This document shows positions 9,204-17,362 of a stretch of DNA of 64,000 nt, piece after piece. Position numbers and translations under genes: made by a program. The stretch's first letter is position 1, and each line of letters starts with the position of its first letter. Origin of the DNA: Butyribacter intestini (GTDB lineage: Bacteria > Bacillota > Clostridia > Lachnospirales > Lachnospiraceae); NCBI GenBank assembly GCA_001414325.1, contig LLKB01000005.1, positions 497,352 through 561,351 of the forward strand, in the 5' to 3' direction. The notes under the pieces are model-generated. The model did no database searches. It was not told the DNA's origin and saw nothing but the letters and a program-made list of their open reading frames with translations.

Positions 9204-9545
9204 CTATCCCTCCAAAAAATCAGTCTCGATATTTATCTGTTCGAGATAACGCTCCTGAATTTCTCTTATCATCATACAATATTGATGTTCTGCTGCAAAA
9301 TATTCATTTGAAAGCCCTATATTTAGCAGATCCGAAAAACGTTTCTGCAGCTCATTATTTTCCTGAATAAAATTTTCATTATCCGAAAGCTGCAGGGCGA
9401 GGCTCTGTCTTCTATAATCACATATTCTGCCATATAATTCCGGCTCATTTTTTACTTTATTTAAAAGTGTCTGATACTGATTATATTCTTTTGTTGACTT
9501 TATAGTATCTATCAATGTGTTTAAAGCATCCTCAATCTCTCTCAT
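9204..9545 (-). CDS. YlbF/YmcA-family protein
   Basis: A 113-residue all-helical protein of the YlbF/YmcA (Com_YlbF) family. In B. subtilis, YlbF, YmcA and YaaT form a complex that works with RNase Y in mRNA maturation and affects competence and sporulation. Typical features seen here are the start IEDALNTLIDTIKSTKEYNQYQ and the long helical body with no cysteine motif. It lies two bases upstream of the MltG-like gene and about 85 bases downstream of RNase J, so an RNA-decay link is plausible from both family and neighbours. The start follows GGAAAAGG. Confidence 0.75.
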   Translation of the reverse strand: MREIEDALNTLIDTIKSTKEYNQYQTLLNKVKNEPELYGRICDYRRQSLALQLSDNENFIQENNELQKRFSDLLNIGLSNEYFAAEHQYCMMIREIQERYLEQINIETDFLEG

Positions 9546-9630
9546 AAAACCTTTTCCTCCCCACAGCTCTAAAATCAGGCTACAATAAAAATGTTACCGT
9601 TCGCACCTATGATGCGGGCAATACAAAAAT

Positions 9631-11460
9631 CTACTCAACTTCCATGATTATAGGTAATATCATTGGATTACGCTTCATCTTCTTCCAGAGATAATCACTA
9701 AGACTGTCTTTTATCTCGGTCTTTATCTTGCTCCAGTCTGAAACCTTATTGTCAAGGCATCTCTCAAGTGCCGCATAAACGATACTCTTTGCTTCATCCA
9801 TAAGATACTCTGACTCCCTTACATAGACAAACCCTCTTGAAACAATATCCGGTCCTGCAAGAAGCTGATTTGTATATTTTTCAAGTGTAAGCACGATAAT
9901 GATAAGACCATTTTCTGAAAGATGCTGTCTGTCTCGTAAAACGATATTTCCAACATCACCTACACCGAGTCCGTCAACCATGATTCCCTGTGCCTGTACT
10001 TTACCGATGAGTGTTGCTCTCTCCTGTGTAAGTTCAAGAACATCACCTGAAGATAAAACTATTGTATTTTCCTTTGGTATGCCCATCCCCTGTGCAAGCT
10101 CTGCATGAGCTTTAAGATGCTGATATTCACCATGAACCGGAATAGCATACTTAGGTCTTGTAAGAGAATATATAAGTTTTATCTCCTCCTGCGAAGCATG
10201 ACCCGATACATGAGTATCCTGTACGATTACTTTTGCACCTTTCTGTGCGAGTTCGTTTATAACCTTTGATACATTTTTTTCATTTCCCGGAATTGGTCGT
10301 GAACTGAATATAACAGTATCTCCCGGCTCTATGCTGACTTTACGGTGAAGATTTGCTGCCATTCTTGAAAGAGCCGCCATAGCCTCACCCTGACTTCCTG
10401 TTGTTATAAGTACAAGTTTTTCCGGCGGATAATTCTTCATCTGCTCCATTTCTATAATTATATTTTTAGGAACATCAAGATAGCCGAGTTCTGCCGCTGT
10501 TGAGATAACATTTACCATACTTCGTCCCTCAACGACAACTTTTCTTCCGTATTTTTCGGCTGAATTTATTATCTGCTGTACTCTGTCAACATTTGAAGCA
10601 AATGTCGCTACTATAATCCTGTGCTTTTCATTGTCTGCAAAAATATTATCAAATGTCTTTCCAACTGTCCTCTCCGACATCGTGTAACCCGGCTTCATTA
10701 CATTTGTACTGTCACACATAAGTGCGAGTACACCTTTTTTACCAAGTTCCGCAAATCTCTGAAGATCTATAGTTTCTCCGTTTACAGGAGTATAATCAAC
10801 CTTAAAGTCTCCGGTGTGAACTACTATTCCTGCCGGTGAGAATATCGCAAGTGCTGCTGCATCTGATATACTGTGGTTCGTTCTGATAAATTCTATTCTG
10901 AAACATCCGAGATTTATCGACTGACCGTACTTTACAACTTTTCTCTTAACCGGTTTTGGAAGAACATGCTCCTTTAACTTGTTTTCGATAAGTCCCATAG
11001 TCAGCTTTGTCGCATATACAGGTACATTTATCTCTTTAAGCACATAGGGAAGTGCACCTATATGATCCTCGTGTCCGTGTGTTATCACAAAACCTTTAAC
11101 TTTATCTATATTTTCTTTAAGATATGTTATATCCGGTATAACAAGGTCTATACCAAGCATTTCATCTTCCGGAAATGATAACCCGCAGTCTACTACAACT
11201 ATGCTGTCATCATACTCAAATGCCGTGATATTCATTCCGATCTGTTCAAGTCCGCCAAGCGGTATTATCTTAAGACCTTTGCCAAGTGGTGCATCTTCTT
11301 TTTTCTTTGCTCCCCTTGTCTGTGTTCTTTTTACTGCTGCCGGTTTATCATTAGTTGTCTTTCTTCTTGGTCTTCCCGGTCTTTTGACAACTTTTTCTTC
11401 AACTTCAATATTCTCATTTTGAGAATTTTCTGTCTCCGGATTTTTATTATTACTATTCAA
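9631..11460 (-). CDS. rnj: Ribonuclease J
   Basis: A metallo-beta-lactamase/beta-CASP ribonuclease with 5'-3' exo- and endonuclease activity, central to mRNA decay in Firmicutes. The metal site HGHEDH is at about 128-133, followed by TNHSISDA and HTGDFK; the beta-CASP block (FASNVDRVQQI) and the C-terminal dimer domain are complete. The frame is open to an ATG at 11505, but that overlaps the upstream gene and lacks a ribosome site; TTG 11460 has AGGGA 7 bases before it, so I favour TTG. An N-terminal extension of about 60 residues is basic and contains an AT-hook-like RPGRPRRK, unusual for RNase J and a possible RNA or DNA contact. Confidence 0.93.
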   Translation of the reverse strand: MNSNNKNPETENSQNENIEVEEKVVKRPGRPRRKTTNDKPAAVKRTQTRGAKKKEDAPLGKGLKIIPLGGLEQIGMNITAFEYDDSIVVVDCGLSFPEDEMLGIDLVIPDITYLKENIDKVKGFVITHGHEDHIGALPYVLKEINVPVYATKLTMGLIENKLKEHVLPKPVKRKVVKYGQSINLGCFRIEFIRTNHSISDAAALAIFSPAGIVVHTGDFKVDYTPVNGETIDLQRFAELGKKGVLALMCDSTNVMKPGYTMSERTVGKTFDNIFADNEKHRIIVATFASNVDRVQQIINSAEKYGRKVVVEGRSMVNVISTAAELGYLDVPKNIIIEMEQMKNYPPEKLVLITTGSQGEAMAALSRMAANLHRKVSIEPGDTVIFSSRPIPGNEKNVSKVINELAQKGAKVIVQDTHVSGHASQEEIKLIYSLTRPKYAIPVHGEYQHLKAHAELAQGMGIPKENTIVLSSGDVLELTQERATLIGKVQAQGIMVDGLGVGDVGNIVLRDRQHLSENGLIIIVLTLEKYTNQLLAGPDIVSRGFVYVRESEYLMDEAKSIVYAALERCLDNKVSDWSKIKTEIKDSLSDYLWKKMKRNPMILPIIMEVE

Positions 11461-11482
11461 TCTTTTTCCCTGCCTTTCTGTA

Positions 11483-11746
11483 CTAACCTTCAAAGTCCAC
11501 ATCATCTAATAATTCCGCAAAAACCTTTGAAAGTGCATTTATTTTTTCTTCATCTTCGACCATCTCGTAAAAACTGTCGTTTTCGTTCTCAGAAACTTCT
11601 CTAAATATATATGCATCCGCCTCATCTTCCTCACTGTCCGTTACAAGAAGATAATTTTCACCTGCTATCTTAGTTTCTTCTACCACAAAAAAAGGAACTT
11701 CCTCTCCCTCATCTGTTGTAAAATAAACAACTTTGTTTTCTTCCAT
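11483..11746 (-). CDS. DUF1292 family protein (YrzB-like)
   Basis: An 87-residue, strongly acidic protein of the DUF1292 family, with the typical TDEGEEVPFFVVEETKIAGENYLLV strand pattern. Function is unknown, but the family is nearly always found between ruvX and ireB or just after them in Firmicutes, as here (20 bases after ruvX). The end lies 22 bases before the favoured RNase J start, so the two are probably translated from one mRNA. Confidence 0.88.
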   Translation of the reverse strand: MEENKVVYFTTDEGEEVPFFVVEETKIAGENYLLVTDSEEDEADAYIFREVSENENDSFYEMVEDEEKINALSKVFAELLDDVDFEG

Positions 11747-11765
11747 ATTTAATTGTATCCTTTCA

Positions 11766-12191
11766 TTAATTCCGTTCTAAACCGTCTAAATAACTCTGTA
11801 AGATCAATGATGCCGCCATCTTGTCAATATACTGCTTTCTGTTCTCTTTACGAACTCCTCCCTCAGCAAGTACATTGTCAGCCTGAACGGTCGTAAGCCT
11901 CTCATCCTGATAGATAACCTCAAGACCACTTCTTCTCTCCACCATCTCGCCAAACTCTCTCGTCTTTTCGCAGCGGTCACCCTCCTCATTATTGAGTTTT
12001 TTAGGCAGACCGATAACAACCTTATCAATATCATAATCTTTCATAAGGCTTTCGATTCTTGCAAGAGTCTGTCTGAGTTTAGCAGGTCGCTCGCGCCGTA
12101 TCGTTTCGATAGGCTGTGCCGTAAGAAGCATCTCATCACTTATCGCAACACCAACCGTCTTTGCACCATAATCAAGACCCATTATTCTCAT
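11766..12191 (-). CDS. ruvX: RuvX/YqgF-family nuclease (putative Holliday junction resolvase)
   Basis: An RNase H-fold protein of about 141 residues, normal for RuvX/YqgF, which has been linked to Holliday junction resolution and to 16S rRNA 5'-end maturation. Seen: MGLDYGAKTVGVAISD with the first catalytic Asp, VIGLPKKLNNEEGDR, and YQDERLTTVQA, ending in the DKMAA helix. The reading frame extends four codons further to 12203, but GGGTGA stands correctly before ATG 12191 (MRIMGLDYG). It heads the ruvX-DUF1292-RNase J run; the usual partner ireB is separated from it by a tandem hairpin array. Confidence 0.9.
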   Translation of the reverse strand: MRIMGLDYGAKTVGVAISDEMLLTAQPIETIRRERPAKLRQTLARIESLMKDYDIDKVVIGLPKKLNNEEGDRCEKTREFGEMVERRSGLEVIYQDERLTTVQADNVLAEGGVRKENRKQYIDKMAASLILQSYLDGLERN

Positions 12192-12254
12192 AAATTCACC
12201 CATTTAATCTTTCTATATATTCAATTTTATAAATTCGCACTCATTATCTGTTTT

Positions 12255-12563
12255 ACGAAGTTTTGCAGAAACTTTTTAATATTTTGTATCTGTTATATGC
12301 ACATCTGTTTTTACGAAGTTTCGCAAAAACTTTTTAATATCTTGTGCCTGTTATATGCACTTATACTTAACGAAGTTTCGCAGAAACTTTTTAATATCTT
12401 GTACCTGTTATATGCACTTATACTTAACGAAGTTTCGCAGAAACTTTTTAATATCTTGTACCTGTTATATGCACTTATACCTAACGAAGTTTCGCAGAAA
12501 CTTTTTAATATCTTGTACCTGTTATATGCACATCTGTTTTTACGAAGTTTCGCAGAAACTTCT
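12255..12563. repeat. Tandem array of six 57/58-bp hairpin repeats
   Basis: Five full units and one partial unit begin with ACGAAGTTT at 12255, 12313, 12370, 12427, 12484 and 12542. Each has a near-perfect AAGTTTC-GCA-GAAACTT hairpin followed on the plus strand by TTTTTAATATCTTGTACCTG and TTATATGCAC. The middle copies are nearly identical; the two outer spacers (CATCTGTTTTT) differ from the three inner ones (TTATACTTAA). The array fills the ireB-ruvX gap. The hairpin core shares GTTTCGCA with the dispersed elements at 18130, 45888, 47866 and 49221. Peptides can be read through the repeats in several frames, but these are by-products of the 57-bp period. Confidence 0.9.
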
Positions 12564-12576
12564 AATAACAACAACT

Positions 12577-12837
12577 TTACTTAAAGTTGTTGTTTATATA
12601 GTCCTCCAGCAAAAGCTCGATTATCTCATCTCTCTCTACACGCCTGATAAGACTTCTGGCACCCTTGTGGCTTGTGATATATGTCGGATCTCCACTCATG
12701 ACATAACCGACTATCTGGTTTACAGGGTTGTACCCCTTTTCTGTAAGAGCTTCATATACTCTTGCTATAACATCTTTAACTTCTATTACCTGGTCTTTCT
12801 GTACTTTAAAATATTGTGTATTGTTTATTTCCTGCAT
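12577..12837 (-). CDS. ireB: IreB family regulatory phosphoprotein
   Basis: An 86-residue protein of the IreB/UPF0297 (YrzL) family. In Enterococcus, IreB is a substrate of the PASTA kinase IreK and dampens its cell-wall stress output. The conserved core VYEALTEKGYNPVNQIVGYVMSGDPTYITSH and NARSLI-like end are clear; the N-terminal threonine region that is phosphorylated in IreB is only partly kept (NNTQYF). It is followed by the hairpin array and then ruvX, where most Firmicutes have direct adjacency. MtaB lies upstream. Confidence 0.92.
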   Translation of the reverse strand: MQEINNTQYFKVQKDQVIEVKDVIARVYEALTEKGYNPVNQIVGYVMSGDPTYITSHKGARSLIRRVERDEIIELLLEDYINNNFK

Positions 12838-12923
12838 AAAGGCAACTGCCCTCCATTTCTTTTCACGTTCAAAATATATATTTATATACTAATATATCCC
12901 GTAAAAAAAAACAACATAATTTT

Positions 12924-14312
12924 TTAAATGTTATCATTTATTTTTCCGAGAATCATATCATCATCATCTGCTTTTCCGATGATTTCAACATCAGTTATAG
13001 TATTGCATTTACTCTGTGCATCCTTGATTTCATCGGCATTTACGGCAATTCTTATATATCTCTCATTATATCCTATGATATATTTTTTACCGCCTATTTC
13101 TGTTATCTCCTCAAACAAAACTTTTTCATTTTTCTTAAGTGCCCTGTCCATATATTCATTTTCAAGACGCTTTTCACATTTAAGAAGTCTATCACTTCTC
13201 AATGATTTTTCATGTTCGGTTATCTGTCCGTCCATCCTGTCTGCGACAGTCCCCTGTCTTCTTGAATACTTAAACACATGAATCTGTGCAAAACGCACCT
13301 CTTTGGCAAACTGAACAGTTTCTAAAAATTCTTCCTCTGTCTCCATCGGAAAACCTACTATTATATCAGTCGTTACTGCCGGATTTTCAAAATATTTTTC
13401 TAATATCTTTACACCGTCTAAATATTCCTGTGGTGAATAATGTCTGTTCATCCTCTTCAAAACGCTCTCACTTCCGCTTTGTAGTGAAAGATGAAAGTGA
13501 GGACAAATCGTTTTTATCTTAGAAAGTCTGCTTGCAAACCCGTCAGTGATTATCCTCGGTTCAAGCGAGCCAAGTCTTATCCTCTCCACACCCTCAACGC
13601 TGTCTATCGTTTCAAGTGCTTCAAGCAGCGGTTTCCCGGCTTTTTCAAGAAATTCCCCTGATTTTTTTCCATTTACTCCATATGACGAGAGATGTATTCC
13701 GGTTACAACTATCTCTTTATAACCTGCTGCCGCAAGCTTTGTAACCTCATCCCTTATATCCTCAAGAGACTTACTTCTCAATGGTCCTCTCACATATGGG
13801 ATTATGCAGTATGTGCAATACTGATTGCAGCCATCCTGTATTTTAATATACGCTCTTGTGTGTTCCTCTTTAATTGCTGCTTCAGACATATTTTCATGAA
13901 CTAAGCTGTTTAACTGTATATCTGCACGACAATTATTTTGAACATTCTGCTCTAAAGTCTGGTCGTTTATCTGATATAATTTTTCTAAAACTATCTCTAC
14001 AAGATTATCCTTGTCGCTATTTGATATAAAAAGGTCAACACTCTCATCCACTTCACCCTTTGCCTTAGCAGAATCAACATAACAGCCGGTGGCAACTACG
14101 ACAGCTTCAGGATTTAAGCGTTTTGCCCGGTGAAGCATTTTTCTGGATTTTCTGTCAGCAATATTAGTAACCGTGCAGGTATTTATTATATAGGCATCTG
14201 CTTCCTCATTAAATGCTACAACGCTGTGACCTTTTTTTTCAAAATTAATCTTCATTTTTTCCGTTTCGTAAGAATTTACCTTACATCCTAATGTTAAAAA
14301 AGCTACACGCAC
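12924..14312 (-). CDS. mtaB: MtaB, tRNA ms2t6A methylthiotransferase
   Basis: A 462-residue radical-SAM methylthiotransferase that adds the 2-methylthio group to t6A37 in tRNAs reading ANN codons. The N-terminal cluster cysteines are Cys10 (GCKVN), Cys46 (NTCTV) and Cys77 (TGCYV); the radical-SAM triad is Cys162/166/169 in CNQYCTYC; a TRAM domain closes the protein. The short LGCKVN start and GCYVDSAKA mark the MtaB (YqeV) branch and not MiaB. It reads toward ireB with an 86-base gap and belongs to the tRNA-modification theme of this block (TrmR, U32, ThiI). Confidence 0.93.
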   Translation of the reverse strand: MRVAFLTLGCKVNSYETEKMKINFEKKGHSVVAFNEEADAYIINTCTVTNIADRKSRKMLHRAKRLNPEAVVVATGCYVDSAKAKGEVDESVDLFISNSDKDNLVEIVLEKLYQINDQTLEQNVQNNCRADIQLNSLVHENMSEAAIKEEHTRAYIKIQDGCNQYCTYCIIPYVRGPLRSKSLEDIRDEVTKLAAAGYKEIVVTGIHLSSYGVNGKKSGEFLEKAGKPLLEALETIDSVEGVERIRLGSLEPRIITDGFASRLSKIKTICPHFHLSLQSGSESVLKRMNRHYSPQEYLDGVKILEKYFENPAVTTDIIVGFPMETEEEFLETVQFAKEVRFAQIHVFKYSRRQGTVADRMDGQITEHEKSLRSDRLLKCEKRLENEYMDRALKKNEKVLFEEITEIGGKKYIIGYNERYIRIAVNADEIKDAQSKCNTITDVEIIGKADDDDMILGKINDNI

Positions 14313-14504
14313 TTTTTTCCTCCTGATACTTTATATGTAAACTATTTTTTTACAGTTCAACTTCACATTTTTCTGTAAACTCTACTATATTTTTCACCTT
14401 ATTTTTGTAACATATCACAAATTTTTTTGTTCTTTCCATATTTATTGTCGTTCTAATGGTAACTATACACACACTACAGACCATTTTTTTGGCAACATTG
14501 TATA

Positions 14505-14533
14505 TTGACTTTTCGCTGTTCAATGTCTAGTAT
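14505..14533 (+). promoter_or_regulatory. Promoter of the HPr-like gene
   Basis: TTGACT at 14505-14510, 17 bases, TAGTAT at 14528-14533. It lies 35 bases before the ATG and fits a sigma-A promoter. An overlapping TATTAT (14531) would need a 20-base spacer. Confidence 0.55.
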
Positions 14534-14567
14534 TATATGTGAACAAAATATAAGGGAGGTAGTTAGT

Positions 14568-14801
14568 ATGAAAACCGTAAAGATTTCTTTAAACTCTATC
14601 GACAAAGTAAAGGCATTTGTAAATGATGTAACTAAATTCAACACAGATTTTGATTTAGTTTCAGGAAGATATGTTATCGATGCAAAATCTATCATGGGAA
14701 TTTTCAGTCTTGACCTTTCAAAGGCTATCGACTTAAACATTCACGATGATGACAACATGGATGATATCCTTAAAACATTAGCACCTTACATCGTTGAGTA
14801 A
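14568..14801 (+). CDS. HPr/Crh-like protein lacking the phosphocarrier histidine
   Basis: A 77-residue HPr-fold protein. The second half matches HPr well (VIDAKSIMGIFSLDLSKAIDLNI), keeping the serine of the Ser46 regulatory site in KSIMGI. The active-site segment of true HPr (N-x-x-G-L-H-A-R-P) is replaced by NSIDKVKAFVND, so His15 is missing and it cannot carry phosphate for sugar transport. This is the pattern of B. subtilis Crh, a CcpA co-regulator in carbon catabolite repression; that role is inference. ATG 14568 has GGGAGG 9 bases before. It is a single plus-strand gene between minus-strand blocks, with its own promoter and terminator. Confidence 0.8.
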   Translation: MKTVKISLNSIDKVKAFVNDVTKFNTDFDLVSGRYVIDAKSIMGIFSLDLSKAIDLNIHDDDNMDDILKTLAPYIVE

Positions 14802-14887
14802 AAGAGTTTGTCATTAATGACACAACAGTTTATACTAAACACCGGGAAGGCTGAGCCTTCTCAATTTAAAATTTAAAATGTAATTTC

Positions 14888-14936
14888 AGAGAACACCTTA
14901 TGATACATATTATTCATATCTTTGGTGTTCTCTTTT
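14888..14936. terminator. Bidirectional terminator between the HPr-like gene and thiI
   Basis: AGAGAACACC at 14888-14897 pairs with GGTGTTCTCT at 14924-14933 and is followed by T's. A weaker GAAGGC-TGA-GCCTTC hairpin (14846-14860) precedes it just after the HPr-like stop. Confidence 0.7.
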
Positions 14937-14951
14937 ATCTATTATTCTTTA

Positions 14952-16133
14952 TTATTTTCCGATTTCGATTATCTCGATGGTATCAAGTGCTTCTTTTACC
15001 ATCTCATCAATCTTCTCGGTAAGATTTTCCTCTGATTTGTTTATCGCTTTAAGATTTGGTTTTGTGACAGGATGTTTTGCAACAAATATCGTACAACAGT
15101 CTTCGTATGGCTGTATAGAAGTCTCATATGTTCCGATTTTTTCTGAAATATCAACTATATCCTGCTTGTCAAATGCTATAAGCGGTCTGTAAACCGGTAT
15201 GTCACAAACTTCATTTGTAGCTGCAAGACTCTGCATTGTCTGGCTTGCCACCTGACCTATGCTCTCTCCCGTGACAAGACCAAGACAGCCGTTTTCTTTA
15301 GCAAGATGCTGTGCTATCCTCATCATATATCTTCTCATTATAATAGTGAGTTCCTCATGAGGACACTGCTCATAAATATACATCTGAATGTCAGTGAAAT
15401 TGACAACATGAAGTCTTATCTTTCCTGTATATCTTGAGACAAGTTTTGCAAGGTCTACAACTTTCTGTTTTGCTCTCTCACTTGTGTATGGTGGGGCATG
15501 GAAATATACCGCATCTATCCAGACACCTCTCTTAGAAATCATATATCCCGCAACGGGACTGTCGATTCCTCCTGATAGAAGAAGCATTGCTTTTCCTGCA
15601 GTTCCAAGAGGCATACCGCCTATTCCCTTATATACCTTTGAATAAATATAGGCTTTTTCTCTTATCTCCACCCATATATAAACATCAGGATTGTGCACAT
15701 CTACCGAAAGTTCCGGAAAACGGTCAAGAAGATAGCCGCCCATCTCAACACACACCTCAGGTGATGTGTACGGATAATGCTTGTCACTTCTCTTTGATTT
15801 TACCTTAAATGAAAAATCGCATTTATCGTACTGTTTTTCTACGAAGTCTCCTACCGCCTTTGTCACATTGTCCCAGTTTTTGTCCTCGACAACCTCGACC
15901 GGACTTATTCCTGCAAGACCAAACACTCTTTGTAAAGTCTCGATAACTTCATCAAAATCAAAGTCACCATCAGCCTGAACAAACACTCGTCCTGATTCTT
16001 TTTGAACCGTAAAATCACCGTCTATAAATGAAAGTCTTAATCTTATCTGATCACATAACGCATCTTCAAATTTATAACGGTTCTTTCCCTTAACGCCTAT
16101 CTCTGCGTATTTTAATAAAAATCCCTGTGCCAT
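14952..16133 (-). CDS. thiI: ThiI, tRNA 4-thiouridine synthetase
   Basis: Adenylates U8 of tRNA and transfers sulfur to make s4U; it may also feed thiazole synthesis. It has the ferredoxin-like/THUMP N-terminus and the PP-loop SGGIDSP (about 187-193). It lacks the C-terminal rhodanese domain, as is usual in Firmicutes, where a dedicated cysteine desulfurase delivers sulfur; that enzyme is the next gene upstream. The frame opens at ATG 16145, but the sequence there is itself the GGAGG site for the second ATG at 16133 (MAQGFLLKYAEIG), which I take as the start. The gap to the upstream gene is 16 bases. Confidence 0.94.
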   Translation of the reverse strand: MAQGFLLKYAEIGVKGKNRYKFEDALCDQIRLRLSFIDGDFTVQKESGRVFVQADGDFDFDEVIETLQRVFGLAGISPVEVVEDKNWDNVTKAVGDFVEKQYDKCDFSFKVKSKRSDKHYPYTSPEVCVEMGGYLLDRFPELSVDVHNPDVYIWVEIREKAYIYSKVYKGIGGMPLGTAGKAMLLLSGGIDSPVAGYMISKRGVWIDAVYFHAPPYTSERAKQKVVDLAKLVSRYTGKIRLHVVNFTDIQMYIYEQCPHEELTIIMRRYMMRIAQHLAKENGCLGLVTGESIGQVASQTMQSLAATNEVCDIPVYRPLIAFDKQDIVDISEKIGTYETSIQPYEDCCTIFVAKHPVTKPNLKAINKSEENLTEKIDEMVKEALDTIEIIEIGK

Positions 16134-16149
16134 CTTTTCCTCCATATGT

Positions 16150-17343
16150 TTACTGTTTAATAAATCTCTTAAGTATCGGAAGCTGTTTTTTTAGTACCTC
16201 CAATGCATACTCAACCTGTTCTTTTGTCGTTTCTACCGAAAAACTGAACCTTATCGTGGAATCGAGAAGTTCATCACTTACACCTATTGCTTTTAATGTG
16301 CCGCTAAGTTCGGGATGATTTGATGAACACGCCGAACCTGACGATACATAAACACCTTTTGCCGCAAGTGCATGAAGCAGAACCTCACTCTTTATCCCAT
16401 AAAACGATGCACTTATGACATGAGGAGCAGTTTCTTTTATATCAATACCATCTATTCCATTTATAACAACACCACACGAGCCGTCAGCACATTTATTATC
16501 ATCACCTATCTTGTAAAGACCGTCAATAAGCATCTTCTTTAATTCATAAAGTTTTTCTGTCTTTTCACTGTGCCCCCCATATATGAGCTTTGCCGCAAGT
16601 CCAAGTCCTGCTATTGCCGGAACATTCTCAGTTCCCGAACGCATACCTTTCTGCTGTCCCCCGCCAAAGATTATAGGCCTTATCTTTGTATTTTCTTTTA
16701 TATATAAAAATCCGCTTCCCTTAGGTCCGTGAATTTTATGACCGCTTACTGACATAAGATCTATGCCCATTTTTTTAGGCACTATCTTATATTTGCCGTA
16801 TGCCTGTATCGCATCCACATGAAAGAGCGTATTTTTATTTTTGCTTTTAATTATCTCAGATATTTTTTTTATATCCTCAACTGCACCCATCTCATTATTC
16901 ACAAACATAATTGAAACAATAACCGTATCATCCCTTATGGCTTCTTTCAGTTCTTCCAAATCAATATGACCGAGCCTGTCCACCTTAAGATAAGTCACCT
17001 CATAACCCATCTCCTCAAGAAATGCAAGCGGCTCATGGATTGACGCGTGTTCTATTCTTGTCGTTATTATATGCTTTCCTGCCCTTTTATTTGCCATAAC
17101 AGTGCCAATAAGAGCCATATTGTTTGACTCTGTTCCGCCCGATGTAAATACAATCTCTTTTGGCTGGCATTTAAGCGTTGCTGCTATATTTTCCTTTGCC
17201 TCATTTATATAATTTTCTGCCTCCATTCCCTTTGTATGCTTTGATGACGGGTTTCCAAAATCAGTCATCATAACTCTTTTAACTATGTCACAAACCTCCG
17301 GGAATGTCTGTGTTGTGGCAGCATTATCAAGATAAGCCTCCAT
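16150..17343 (-). CDS. Cysteine desulfurase (NifS/IscS-like), ThiI partner
   Basis: A PLP enzyme of about 397 residues that takes sulfur from cysteine as a persulfide. Seen: EAYLDNAATTQ at the start, TSGGTESNN, HVDAIQAYG, the PLP lysine in SGHKIHGPKG (Lys203), and the persulfide cysteine in SSGSACSS. The frame runs back to 17379, but GGAGG stands 10 bases before ATG 17343 and homology starts there. It is immediately upstream of thiI, matching the nifZ-thiI pair of B. subtilis, so its likely job is s4U in tRNA and not general Fe-S assembly. Confidence 0.92.
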   Translation of the reverse strand: MEAYLDNAATTQTFPEVCDIVKRVMMTDFGNPSSKHTKGMEAENYINEAKENIAATLKCQPKEIVFTSGGTESNNMALIGTVMANKRAGKHIITTRIEHASIHEPLAFLEEMGYEVTYLKVDRLGHIDLEELKEAIRDDTVIVSIMFVNNEMGAVEDIKKISEIIKSKNKNTLFHVDAIQAYGKYKIVPKKMGIDLMSVSGHKIHGPKGSGFLYIKENTKIRPIIFGGGQQKGMRSGTENVPAIAGLGLAAKLIYGGHSEKTEKLYELKKMLIDGLYKIGDDNKCADGSCGVVINGIDGIDIKETAPHVISASFYGIKSEVLLHALAAKGVYVSSGSACSSNHPELSGTLKAIGVSDELLDSTIRFSFSVETTKEQVEYALEVLKKQLPILKRFIKQ

Positions 17344-17362
17344 TTGTCTTATTCCTCCGTAC

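Noticed and set aside
12255..12563. Possible CRISPR array
   Set aside because: The spacers are nearly identical between units, each unit is one hairpin with a T-run, and there are no cas genes. It is a simple tandem repeat.
12297..12927. Overlapping reading frames through the 57-bp repeats on both strands, giving repetitive peptides
   Set aside because: They arise because the 57-bp period is divisible by three. There is no ribosome site, frames overlap ireB and each other, and 58-bp units break the period at both ends.
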